DNA of 60,122 nt from JBCDCB01 sp039182735 (GTDB lineage: Bacteria > Planctomycetota > Phycisphaerae > Phycisphaerales > UBA1924), in assembly GCA_039182735.1 (NCBI GenBank), contig JBCDCB010000015.1, forward strand, positions 1 through 60,122. The letters run 5' to 3'. The notes beneath the pieces were generated by a model. The model was not told the DNA's origin and searched no databases. It worked only from the letters and a program-made list of their open reading frames with translations. A program made the position numbers and the translations under genes. Of this stretch, positions 9,350 through 17,033 are shown one piece after another; within the stretch, counting starts at the first letter, position 1; the number at the start of each line of letters is the position of its first letter.

Positions 9350-10654
9350 ATGATCCGCCGCCAACTCGAACGCGTCGTGGACTTCGAGGAGGGCGAGTTC
9401 CTCCCCGCGCTCCTCGCGGGGCTCTACTTCTTCTGCCTGCTCTTCGGCTACTTCATGCTCCGACCGCTCCGCGAGTCGATGGGGCTCGAAGGCGGCGTCG
9501 ATCGCCTGCGCTGGCTCTACGTCGGCACGCTCGTCTCCATCATCGTGATCAACGTGATCTACGGTGCGCTCGTCTCAAAGGTCGAACGCCGGCGGTTCAT
9601 CCCCATCGTCTATCGCTTCGCGATCGCCTGCCTGCTCGTCTTCCTCGGGCTTCTGCTCTGGCGTGGTGACGAGCTCGGCGCGACCGTCGGCTCCGTCTTC
9701 TACGTCTGGCTCAGCGCCTTCAACGTCTTCACGCTCACCGTCTTCTGGGGCTTCATGGCCGACACATTCACGCTCGAACAGGGCAAACGCCTCTTCGGGT
9801 TTATCGGTCTCGGCGGGACGCTCGGCGCGCTCGCGGGCTCGACCTACGCATGGCAGCTCGCGGGGCTGCTCGGGCCCGTGGGGCTCATGCTCTCCGCGGC
9901 GGTGCTGCTCGAGTGCGCCACGCAGCTCGCAAGACGCCTCGGCACGCTCGCCGCCCGGCGTTCGCAGGAAGAAGCCCGCGAAGAGGTCGAACCCGTCGGC
10001 GGCGTCTCGTGGTCCGGAATCACCCGCGTGCTCCAGTCGCCCTTCCTCCGCGGCATCGCCATCTACATCCTCGTCTTCACAGTCATGTCCACGCTGCTCT
10101 ACTTCGAGAAGATGCGCATCGTGGACGAGACGGTCGAAGGGCTCAACAAACGCACCGAGGTCTTCGCCGGCATCGAAGTGCTCGCGCAGTCACTCACGAT
10201 CCTCGTCCAGGTCTTTCTCACGGCACGACTCATGCGCTGGTTCGGCGTCGGCTCGCTCCTCGCCGTCGTGCCCGCGGTCTCGCTCGTCGGCTTCTCGTGG
10301 CTCACGCTCGCGCCGTCACTCCTCGCGGTCACCGTCTTCGAGGCAACCCGCAAAGCCTGCAACTACGGGGTGAGCAAGCCCGCGCGCGAGACACTCTTCA
10401 CCGTTGTCTCCCGCGATGAGAAGTACAAAGCGAAGGGTGTCATCGACACCTTTGTTTACCGCACGGGCGATTCGGTCGGCACGCTCGTGGACAAGCCCAT
10501 CCATGCCGCCGCCGTCGCGCTCGCGGCAGTCGCTCTCCCGCTCGCGGCTCTGGGTGTCGGGCTCGCGGTCTGGCTCGGGCTCGCCGAGAAGCGCCGGGCA
10601 GAAGCCGACGACCTCGAATCGCCGGATGAATCGCCCGAACCTCAACTCGCCTGA
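9350..10654 (+). CDS. Npt/TLC-like major-facilitator-fold membrane transporter
   Basis: A 434-residue integral membrane protein with about 12 hydrophobic segments. The N-terminal pattern FGYFMLRPLRESMG and the loop WGFMADTFTLEQGKRLFGFI resemble the ATP/ADP translocase-like (TLC/Npt) branch of the major facilitator superfamily, which includes nucleotide exchangers of intracellular bacteria but also many uncharacterised proteins of free-living bacteria. Substrate is therefore unknown. The C-terminal 30 residues are acidic and cytosolic. It is divergent from prkA and 38 bases upstream of the Tat-exported epimerase-like gene on the same strand. Confidence 0.75.
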   Translation: MIRRQLERVVDFEEGEFLPALLAGLYFFCLLFGYFMLRPLRESMGLEGGVDRLRWLYVGTLVSIIVINVIYGALVSKVERRRFIPIVYRFAIACLLVFLGLLLWRGDELGATVGSVFYVWLSAFNVFTLTVFWGFMADTFTLEQGKRLFGFIGLGGTLGALAGSTYAWQLAGLLGPVGLMLSAAVLLECATQLARRLGTLAARRSQEEAREEVEPVGGVSWSGITRVLQSPFLRGIAIYILVFTVMSTLLYFEKMRIVDETVEGLNKRTEVFAGIEVLAQSLTILVQVFLTARLMRWFGVGSLLAVVPAVSLVGFSWLTLAPSLLAVTVFEATRKACNYGVSKPARETLFTVVSRDEKYKAKGVIDTFVYRTGDSVGTLVDKPIHAAAVALAAVALPLAALGVGLAVWLGLAEKRRAEADDLESPDESPEPQLA

Positions 10655-10692
10655 TCGGTACAACCGCCGTCGAACAAGAAGAGGAGACCGAC

Positions 10693-11868
10693 ATGCCCAC
10701 GCAATCACGACGCGAGTTCATCGTCGCAACCGCCGCCGGCCTCGGCGCGCTCTCCGTCGCAGGACTCTCCAAACGAGCGCTCGGCGCCGACGCCAAACCC
10801 ATGAAGATCCTCTTCCTCGGCGGCACCGGCTTCATCGGGCCGCACATCATCGAGCACGGACGCCAGCGCGGTCACGAGTTCACCCTCTTCAACCGCGGCA
10901 ACCGCAAGGAGATGTTCCCCGACCTCGAACTCATCGAGGGCAATCGCATCGTGGACATCGAGCCCGGGCTCGCGCCCCTCGAAGAGCAGGTCAAGGCTGG
11001 ACGCACGTGGGACGCGATCATCGACACGTCCAACGTGCACACGTGGACGGAGCACAGCGCAAAGCTGCTCAAGGGCGCTGCCGATCGGTACCTCTATGTC
11101 TCGAGTCTGAGCGTCTACGCCGACGCGTCGAAGGAGCGCGCCGAGGGCGCTGAACTCGCGACGATGCCCGACGAGGTTGCCGACGGCATCGACCGGTTGC
11201 CGTACGACATGACGTACTTCGGCGCGGTCAAGGCGCGCTGCGAGGCCGCCGCCGAGCGACACTTCCCCGGACGCGCACTGCTCGTGCGTCCGGGGCTGAT
11301 CGTCGGCCCGCGCGACACGAGCCACCGTTTCAACTACTGGCCGCTGCGCATCCGCGAGGGCGGCGAGGTGCTCTGCCCTGGTGACCCGACCGACCCGGTC
11401 ATGCTCATCGACGCGCGCGATCTGGCGAAGTTCATCGTCACGGCGCTCGAAAAGCGCGCAACCGGCCCGTGCAACGTCAACGGGCCCACCTCGCGCGACC
11501 TCACCATCGGCAGACTCGTCAACGCCTGCAAAGACGCCACCGAGTCCGATGCCACGTTCACCTGGTGCGATGCGCAGTTCCTCGCCGAACGCGGCATCAA
11601 CGGCTGGGCACAAATGCCCTGCTGGCTCCCGCCCGTCGGCGCCTACGCCGGCTTCAACAAGGTCAACATCGACAAGGCCCGGGCCATCGGCCTCACCACG
11701 CGCGATCTCCGCGAAACCGCCAAAGCAACCCTCGCGTGGTTCGACGATTGGTCGCAGGGACGCCCGGCGGAACAGGGCTGGATCTATCAACCCGGCGTCA
11801 ACGCCCCCGGCATCACCCGCCAGCGCGAAGCAGAGGTCCTCGCGGAATGGCACGAACACAACGGCTAA
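10693..11868 (+). CDS. Tat-exported NAD-dependent epimerase/dehydratase-like protein
   Basis: A 391-residue protein. The N-terminus carries a twin-arginine signal, SRREFIVA, and an Ala-rich hydrophobic stretch ending ALGADA, so it should be exported already folded with its cofactor. From residue 38 a Rossmann fold opens with ILFLGGTGFIGPHI, as in extended short-chain dehydrogenase/epimerases; the segment LVRPGLIVGPRD also fits. The classical Tyr-x3-Lys is not clean: TYFGAVKAR has one extra residue between Tyr and Lys. A GAGGAGA ribosome site precedes the ATG. The substrate, probably a nucleotide sugar or related carbohydrate, is unknown, and a periplasmic location is unusual for this fold. 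Confidence 0.82.
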   Translation: MPTQSRREFIVATAAGLGALSVAGLSKRALGADAKPMKILFLGGTGFIGPHIIEHGRQRGHEFTLFNRGNRKEMFPDLELIEGNRIVDIEPGLAPLEEQVKAGRTWDAIIDTSNVHTWTEHSAKLLKGAADRYLYVSSLSVYADASKERAEGAELATMPDEVADGIDRLPYDMTYFGAVKARCEAAAERHFPGRALLVRPGLIVGPRDTSHRFNYWPLRIREGGEVLCPGDPTDPVMLIDARDLAKFIVTALEKRATGPCNVNGPTSRDLTIGRLVNACKDATESDATFTWCDAQFLAERGINGWAQMPCWLPPVGAYAGFNKVNIDKARAIGLTTRDLRETAKATLAWFDDWSQGRPAEQGWIYQPGVNAPGITRQREAEVLAEWHEHNG

Positions 11869-11924
11869 CACCCTGACGGAACGCGCCGCGCGACGTACCA
11901 TCGCCCCTTCACCAAGGGGCATAC

Positions 11925-12650
11925 GTGACGACGGAGTCCGCTCGACAATCCGGACCGAACGCCACCGAAAGCGGCAAGCAGCGCTTCGACCCTGGCTTCG
12001 TCGGCAAGACGCACGACGATCTGCCGGCGCTCCCCGACGACGCGCACGTCAACCGCGCCGGTGCGCACTTCGACCCGCGCGCATGGTTCGACAACCCCGC
12101 GCGCCCGCTCGAAGTCGAGATCGGCAGCGGCAAGGGCACCTTCCTCGTGCAGCACGCGCCGACCGCGCCGGAGCACAACTTCCTCGGCATCGAGTACGCC
12201 AGCGAAGTCGTCTGGTACGCGATGGACCGCATCCGCCGCCACGACCTGCGCCACGTGCGCCTGCTCTACGCCGACGCCGCGGAGTTCATGCACTGGCGCA
12301 TGCCCGACGCGAGCGCGCGCGTCGTGCACCTCTACTTCCCCGACCCGTGGCCCAAGACGCGACACCACAAACGCCGCATGGTGAGCGACCGATTCCTGAG
12401 CGACGTCCACCGCGTGCTCGAGCCCGGCGGCGAGCTGCGCGTCGTCACCGATCACCCCGACTACTGGGCGTGGATGGAATCGCACTTCGATCGCTGGTGC
12501 GCCGACGATCACACGCCGCGCTTCGAGCGATTGCCCTTCGAGACGCCCGGCTCCGCAGGCGAGGGCGAGATGGTCGGCACGAACTTCGAGCGCAAGTACC
12601 GACGCGAGGGACGACCCTTCCACGGCGCGATCCTGCGGAAAGACACCTGA
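11925..12650 (+). CDS. trmB: tRNA (guanine-N7-)-methyltransferase
   Basis: A 241-residue class I SAM-dependent methyltransferase that makes m7G46 in the tRNA variable loop. The SAM-binding motif VEIGSGKGTFL is followed by NFLGIEY, and the family signature YFPDPWPKTRHHKRR is intact. The start is a GTG. The N-terminal 60 residues are longer than in E. coli TrmB and variable. The stop codon TGA overlaps the ATG of the zinc-ribbon gene by one base, so the two are probably translationally coupled. Confidence 0.95.
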   Translation: MTTESARQSGPNATESGKQRFDPGFVGKTHDDLPALPDDAHVNRAGAHFDPRAWFDNPARPLEVEIGSGKGTFLVQHAPTAPEHNFLGIEYASEVVWYAMDRIRRHDLRHVRLLYADAAEFMHWRMPDASARVVHLYFPDPWPKTRHHKRRMVSDRFLSDVHRVLEPGGELRVVTDHPDYWAWMESHFDRWCADDHTPRFERLPFETPGSAGEGEMVGTNFERKYRREGRPFHGAILRKDT

Positions 12651-12994
12651 TGCAACGCCCCGGCGCCGATCCGAACGACATGCAGCTCGCCGACTTCCTC
12701 TGCGACTTCTGCCGACGCGCGTGGGACGGCACGTTCCCCATGATCGAAGGGCATCAGGGCTCGCTCGTGTGCGGACGCTGCCTGACCGCGGCGTACACCG
12801 ACCTCGTCAACCTGCGCCACGGCACCGCGCCCGCGGGCGTCACGTGCACTATGTGTCTCGAAGAGCGCGACGAGCACTGCTGGCAGAGCCCGATGCACGA
12901 GGACGCCGTCGTCTGCACGCGTTGCTGCAAGCAAGCCGCCGGTCGGCTGCACAAAGACAAAGACTGGGAGTGGTCGAAGCCGGAGCCCGCCTGA
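12650..12994 (+). CDS. Cys-rich zinc-ribbon-like protein, 114 aa
   Basis: A small soluble protein with four Cys pairs: LCDFC, VCGRC, CTMC...HC and VCTRCC. This pattern can bind two zinc ions and recalls ClpX-type C4 zinc fingers or rubredoxin-like ribbons, but I recognise no named family. It starts on the last base of the trmB stop (TGATG) and so is likely co-translated with it. Its stop is four bases from the stop of the convergent YggS-type gene. A role linked to RNA or protein quality control is possible from context only. Confidence 0.7.
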   Translation: MQRPGADPNDMQLADFLCDFCRRAWDGTFPMIEGHQGSLVCGRCLTAAYTDLVNLRHGTAPAGVTCTMCLEERDEHCWQSPMHEDAVVCTRCCKQAAGRLHKDKDWEWSKPEPA

Positions 12995-12998
12995 CGCG

Positions 12999-13916
12999 TC
13001 ACGCGCTCGCCGGTTCCTCGCTGTCATCGCTCGGGTGGTGCTCGCCGAAGATCGACGAGCCCACGCGGATCATGTTCGACCCGTGCTCGATCGCCCGCTC
13101 GAAGTCGCCGCTCATCCCCATCGAGAGGATGTTGCACGAGCCCTCGCCGACGTTCGCACGGCGCAGATCGTCGAAGATCTCGCGGCAGCGATCGAACGCG
13201 CGACGCGCCCGCGATTCGTCTTCCGGCGTCTCGATCAACGGTGCCATGCACATCAGCCCGCGTACACGCAGCTGCACAAACGATTCGACCTGCTCGGCGA
13301 GGTGGTGCGCCGCGCCGACCGCGCAGCCGTACTTCTGCGACTCGCCAGAGCAGTTCACCTGCACGAGCACGTCGATGACGAGCTCTTTCTTCATCCCGAT
13401 CTGGTGGAGCTCTTCGACGAGGCGGAGCGAGTCCACCGTCTGGATGAGGCGCGCGTGCTCGACGCACTTCTTGGCCTTGTTGCGCTGCAGGTGCCCGATC
13501 ATGTGCCAGCGCACGCCGCTGCTGTTGGTGCCGGCGACGGTGCCGACGCCCGTCTCGACGGGGCCGGCGTGCGCGGGCGCTTCACGTCCCGCCGCGCCGG
13601 CCGATTCCGGCAGCGTCAGGCGACGCTCGATCTGTTCCTGGATCATCGACGCCCGCTGCACGAGCTGCGGGACGCGGCTCTCGCCGAAGTCCCGGTGACC
13701 GAGCTCGATCAGCGCCCGGACGTCCTCGATGTCCGCGTACTTCGACACCGCGATCGTGATGATGTCCTCGGGACGCCGACCGGCCTTCCGCGCCGCCTCG
13801 CCGACCCGCTCCAGCACGCGCTCGTACCGCGCCCGCAATGCCTCGTTCGTGCCCATGCGTTGGTCTGCCCCAGTCGCCGGAGCGTTGGCGTGTGTATCAC
13901 TTGCCGTCTCGATCAT
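12999..13916 (-). CDS. yggS: YggS/PLPBP-family pyridoxal-phosphate-binding protein
   Basis: A 305-residue member of the YggS/PROSC family, which binds pyridoxal 5'-phosphate and helps maintain vitamin B6 and amino-acid balance without known catalysis. Lys59 in ITIAVSKY is the PLP-binding Lys. WHMIGHLQRNKAKK and LSMGMSGDFERAIEHGSNMIRVG are family blocks. The usual length is about 230; here there is an N-terminal extension of about 25 residues and a Gly/Ala/Pro-rich insertion around residues 97-127, before WHMIGH. The ATG at 13916 has a strong AAGGAGGG site; further upstream reading is not needed. Confidence 0.92.
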   Translation of the reverse strand: MIETASDTHANAPATGADQRMGTNEALRARYERVLERVGEAARKAGRRPEDIITIAVSKYADIEDVRALIELGHRDFGESRVPQLVQRASMIQEQIERRLTLPESAGAAGREAPAHAGPVETGVGTVAGTNSSGVRWHMIGHLQRNKAKKCVEHARLIQTVDSLRLVEELHQIGMKKELVIDVLVQVNCSGESQKYGCAVGAAHHLAEQVESFVQLRVRGLMCMAPLIETPEDESRARRAFDRCREIFDDLRRANVGEGSCNILSMGMSGDFERAIEHGSNMIRVGSSIFGEHHPSDDSEEPASA

Positions 13917-14043
13917 GCGCCGGGCCCTCCTTGGCTGCGTGCCGATCGCGTTCGCGAACGGTAGCGTACCCGCGTTGGCGCACCACGCCAGCGAGAACTT
14001 CACTTTCCGAACACGAACCGAAACACCAGCCGAGGCAGCACCC

Positions 14044-14526
14044 ATGTCGAGCCCGCAGCCCAACCTCACCCCGCGCGACACGCCCCTCCAGCCCGGCGAC
14101 GCCGCGCCCGACTTCACCCTCAAGAACCAGAAAATCGAGGACTGGACCCTCTCCGACGCGCTCAAGAAGGGTGACGTCGTGCTCTGTTTCTACCCCATGG
14201 ACTTCAGCCCGGTCTGCTCCACCGAGATGAAGTGCGTCACCGATGAAATGCAGAAGTTCATCGACCGCGGTGCGCAAATCGTGGGCATCTCGACCGACTC
14301 CTTCTTCACGCACAAGGCGTGGGCCGAGTCTCTCGGGCTCACGCACGACATCCTCGCCGACATGCACGCCGACGTCTGCAGGGCCTACGGGCTGCACTTC
14401 CCCGAGCTCAACGTCGCCGCCCGCGGCACCATCGTTGTCGGGCAGGACGGCACCGTGAAGTGGTCGCAAGGGCGCGAACTCGGCGCGGCGATGAACAACG
14501 ACGAAGTCCTCGCGTCCATCTCCTGA
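14044..14526 (+). CDS. thiol peroxidase of the peroxiredoxin family
   Basis: A 160-residue peroxiredoxin of the AhpC/TSA–BCP group that reduces hydrogen peroxide and organic peroxides in the cytosol. The peroxidatic Cys lies in YPMDFSPVCSTEMKC, with the usual Pro and Thr/Ser neighbours. A further Cys in ADVCRAYGL could serve as the resolving residue, but this is not certain. The final segment TVKWSQGREL matches the family. The ATG is chosen because it directly precedes the conserved fold. It is followed after 15 bases by gpmI on the same strand. Confidence 0.92.
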   Translation: MSSPQPNLTPRDTPLQPGDAAPDFTLKNQKIEDWTLSDALKKGDVVLCFYPMDFSPVCSTEMKCVTDEMQKFIDRGAQIVGISTDSFFTHKAWAESLGLTHDILADMHADVCRAYGLHFPELNVAARGTIVVGQDGTVKWSQGRELGAAMNNDEVLASIS

Positions 14527-14541
14527 CAGCGAAAGCACCAC

Positions 14542-16185
14542 GTGACAACGCCAACGACCAATACCCCCTGCGTCCTCATCGTCCGCGACGGCTGGGGCGA
14601 GAATCCCCTCCCCGAGCACGACGCCTTCAACGCCGTGCGCCTCGCCGACACCCCCGTCGCCGATCGCCTCATGGAGACCTATCCCACCACGCTCATCCAC
14701 ACCTCGGGCGAGGACGTCGGGCTGCCCATCGGCACCATGGGCAACAGCGAGGTCGGGCATCAGAACATCGGCGCCGGGCGCATCGTCGATCAGGACGCCG
14801 TCCGCATCAGCAAGGCCTGCCGTGAGGGGCGCCTGCGCGAGATCGACGCGCTCCGCGCGCCCATCGAGCGCGCGCGCGACAACGGCAGCGCCGTACACCT
14901 GATGGTGCTCAACTCCGACGCCGGCGTCCACGCGCTGCTCACGCACCTCTTCGCCATGCTTCAGCTCTGCAAGGAACTCGGGTGCGAACGCGTGCGCATC
15001 CACCTCTTCGGCGACGGGCGCGACACCGGCCCCTTCACCGGCAAGGGATACGCCGAACAGGTCGAGGCCCAGTGCGCCGCCATCGGTGTCGGACGCGTCG
15101 TCAGCGTCGTCGGTCGCTACTGGGCCATGGACCGCGACAACCGCTGGGAGCGCGTCGCACGCACCTACAGACTGCTCACCGCCCGCCCCAGGATCGAAGC
15201 CGTGCGCACGTGCGTGTCGGCACCCGAGGCGTTCCAGGCCTACTACGACGCGCCGACCAGCGACTCGATGACGGGCGACGAGTTCGTCGAGCCAACCGCG
15301 ATTGGGCGCGACGAGCAGGACGTCGCCGCCACCCGCATCTCCGACGGCGACACCGTGCTCTTCGTCAACTACCGCGGCGACCGACCGCGCGAGCTCTGCT
15401 CGGCCTTCCTCCTCGACGACTTCGAGGGTGCGGACGAAGTGACGCCTTCGCCCGACAGCGGCGCGCGCGGGTTCGATCGCGGAACCAAGCTCGATCTGAA
15501 CTTCGTCTGTATGACGCCCTACAGCGAACGCATCGCGCAGCTCGCCAAGGTGGCGTTCCCCAAGCCGCCCAGGATGACCCGCATCCTCGGTGCCTACCTC
15601 AGCGACCTGGGGCTCACGCAGTTCCGCTGCGCGGAGACCGAGAAGTACCCGCACGTGACGTTCTTCTTCAACGATTACCGCGACGAGCCCTTCGAAGGCG
15701 AACGCCGCGAGAACCCCGCCTCGCCGCGCGTCGCGACCTACGACGAGCAGCCCGAGATGAGCGCCCGCGCCGTCGCCGACGCCGTGCTCGCGCGCCTCGA
15801 CGCGGTCGACTGCGAAGACGTCATCATCGTGAACTTCGCCAATGGGGATATGGTCGGGCACACCGGCAAGCTCGACGCCGCCATCAAGGCGTGCGAGACC
15901 GTCGATGCCCTCGTGGGTGAAGTCGTCGAGAAGACGCTCGCCAGGGGCGGGTCGCTCGTCGTCACCGCCGACCACGGCAACGCCGAGCAGATGTTCAGCC
16001 CCGACAGCGACGCCCCGCACACCGCGCACACCACCTTCGATGTCCCGCTCATCGTCGTGGGCGACGCGTTCAAAGGGCGCACGCTGCGCGACGGCGGACG
16101 CCTCGCCGACATCGCGCCCACCATGCTCGGCATGATGGGCCTCGACAAACCATCGGAAATGACCGGCGAGTCGCTCCTCGCCTGA
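14542..16185 (+). CDS. gpmI: 2,3-bisphosphoglycerate-independent phosphoglycerate mutase
   Basis: A 547-residue cofactor-independent phosphoglycerate mutase of the alkaline-phosphatase superfamily. It interconverts 3- and 2-phosphoglycerate in glycolysis and gluconeogenesis using two Mn ions. The phosphorylated Ser lies in MGNSEVGHQNIGAG. Metal-binding blocks VRDGWGENP at the N-terminus and VVTADHGNAEQM and HTAHTTFDVPL at the C-terminus are intact. The start is a GTG. It sits between peroxiredoxin (15 bases) and an SDR gene (11 bases), forming a likely operon. Enolase and pyruvate kinase, its pathway neighbours, lie at separate loci near the right end of the window. Confidence 0.97.
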   Translation: MTTPTTNTPCVLIVRDGWGENPLPEHDAFNAVRLADTPVADRLMETYPTTLIHTSGEDVGLPIGTMGNSEVGHQNIGAGRIVDQDAVRISKACREGRLREIDALRAPIERARDNGSAVHLMVLNSDAGVHALLTHLFAMLQLCKELGCERVRIHLFGDGRDTGPFTGKGYAEQVEAQCAAIGVGRVVSVVGRYWAMDRDNRWERVARTYRLLTARPRIEAVRTCVSAPEAFQAYYDAPTSDSMTGDEFVEPTAIGRDEQDVAATRISDGDTVLFVNYRGDRPRELCSAFLLDDFEGADEVTPSPDSGARGFDRGTKLDLNFVCMTPYSERIAQLAKVAFPKPPRMTRILGAYLSDLGLTQFRCAETEKYPHVTFFFNDYRDEPFEGERRENPASPRVATYDEQPEMSARAVADAVLARLDAVDCEDVIIVNFANGDMVGHTGKLDAAIKACETVDALVGEVVEKTLARGGSLVVTADHGNAEQMFSPDSDAPHTAHTTFDVPLIVVGDAFKGRTLRDGGRLADIAPTMLGMMGLDKPSEMTGESLLA

Positions 16186-16196
16186 ACGGAGCGACC

Positions 16197-17015
16197 ATGC
16201 CCCGCATCGATCTCGCTGGCAAACCCATCTGCATCACCGGGGGGTCCTCCGGCATCGGCGCCGCCACCGCGCTCGCGTGCGCACAGGCCGGCATGCCCGT
16301 CGTCATCGGCGCGCGCCGCGAAGACCGCCTCGCCGAGGTCGCCCGGCGCGTCCAGGACGCCGGCGGACGCTGCGTCTTCCAAGTGTGCGACGTCGAGAGC
16401 AAAGAGTCCTGCGCCGCCCTCGTCCGGCGCACGATCGACGAGTTCGGTTCGATCTACAGCGTCTTCGCCAACGCCGGCTACGGCTACGAGCAGGCCGTAC
16501 ACGAAGATTCCGAGGACGCGCTCCGCAAGATCTTCGAGGTCAACTTCTGGGGCTCGCTCAACGTCATCGAGCCGGCGCTCCCGCATATGCGCGCCGCCAA
16601 GGCCGGGCATGTGCTGTGGTGTTCCTCGTGCCTCGCGCGCTTCGTGCTGCCCTTCTACTCGGCGTACTCGGCGACGAAGGCCGCCCAGCACCACCTCGGG
16701 CGCGCTATGAACATGGAACTCCGGCGCGAGGGCATCGCCTCCTCAACCGTTCACCCCGTCACCACCAGCACCGAGTTCTTCGATACCGCCAACAAGCACT
16801 CGGGCAAGGGCGTCACCGATCACACGCCCAAGGGGTTCATGCAGAAGCCCAAGGTCGTCGCGAACGCCATCGTCCGATGCCTCCGCAGCCCGAAGCCCGA
16901 AGTCTGGACTTCTCACAGCGCACGCATCGGCATGGCTCTCTGCGCGGCGTTCCCATCCTGGGGCGAGTGGGGCGTGCGCGGCATGGTCAGGAAACGCGAA
17001 GCCGCCAGCGCCTGA
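16197..17015 (+). CDS. short-chain dehydrogenase/reductase
   Basis: A 272-residue classical SDR. The NAD(P)-binding motif is TGGSSGIGAAT and the catalytic Tyr-x3-Lys is YSATKAAQ. The Ser expected at the active site is in LWCSSCLARF. It is most likely a cytosolic NADP- or NAD-dependent oxidoreductase; the substrate cannot be inferred. It follows gpmI closely. Its stop and that of the convergent GH35-like gene sit within an inverted repeat (17009-17033). Confidence 0.9.
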   Translation: MPRIDLAGKPICITGGSSGIGAATALACAQAGMPVVIGARREDRLAEVARRVQDAGGRCVFQVCDVESKESCAALVRRTIDEFGSIYSVFANAGYGYEQAVHEDSEDALRKIFEVNFWGSLNVIEPALPHMRAAKAGHVLWCSSCLARFVLPFYSAYSATKAAQHHLGRAMNMELRREGIASSTVHPVTTSTEFFDTANKHSGKGVTDHTPKGFMQKPKVVANAIVRCLRSPKPEVWTSHSARIGMALCAAFPSWGEWGVRGMVRKREAASA

Positions 17016-17033
17016 ATCCCCGCGGCTCAGGCG
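17009..17033. terminator. inverted repeat made by two convergent stop codons
   Basis: CGCCTGA and TCAGGCG form a 7-bp stem with an 11-base loop. It could slow transcription in both directions, but no T-run follows, so termination is uncertain. Confidence 0.3.

Noticed and set aside
13897..16029. A 710-residue minus-strand frame opposite gpmI
   Set aside because: Antisense of gpmI with Val/Gly/Glu-rich composition and no domain.
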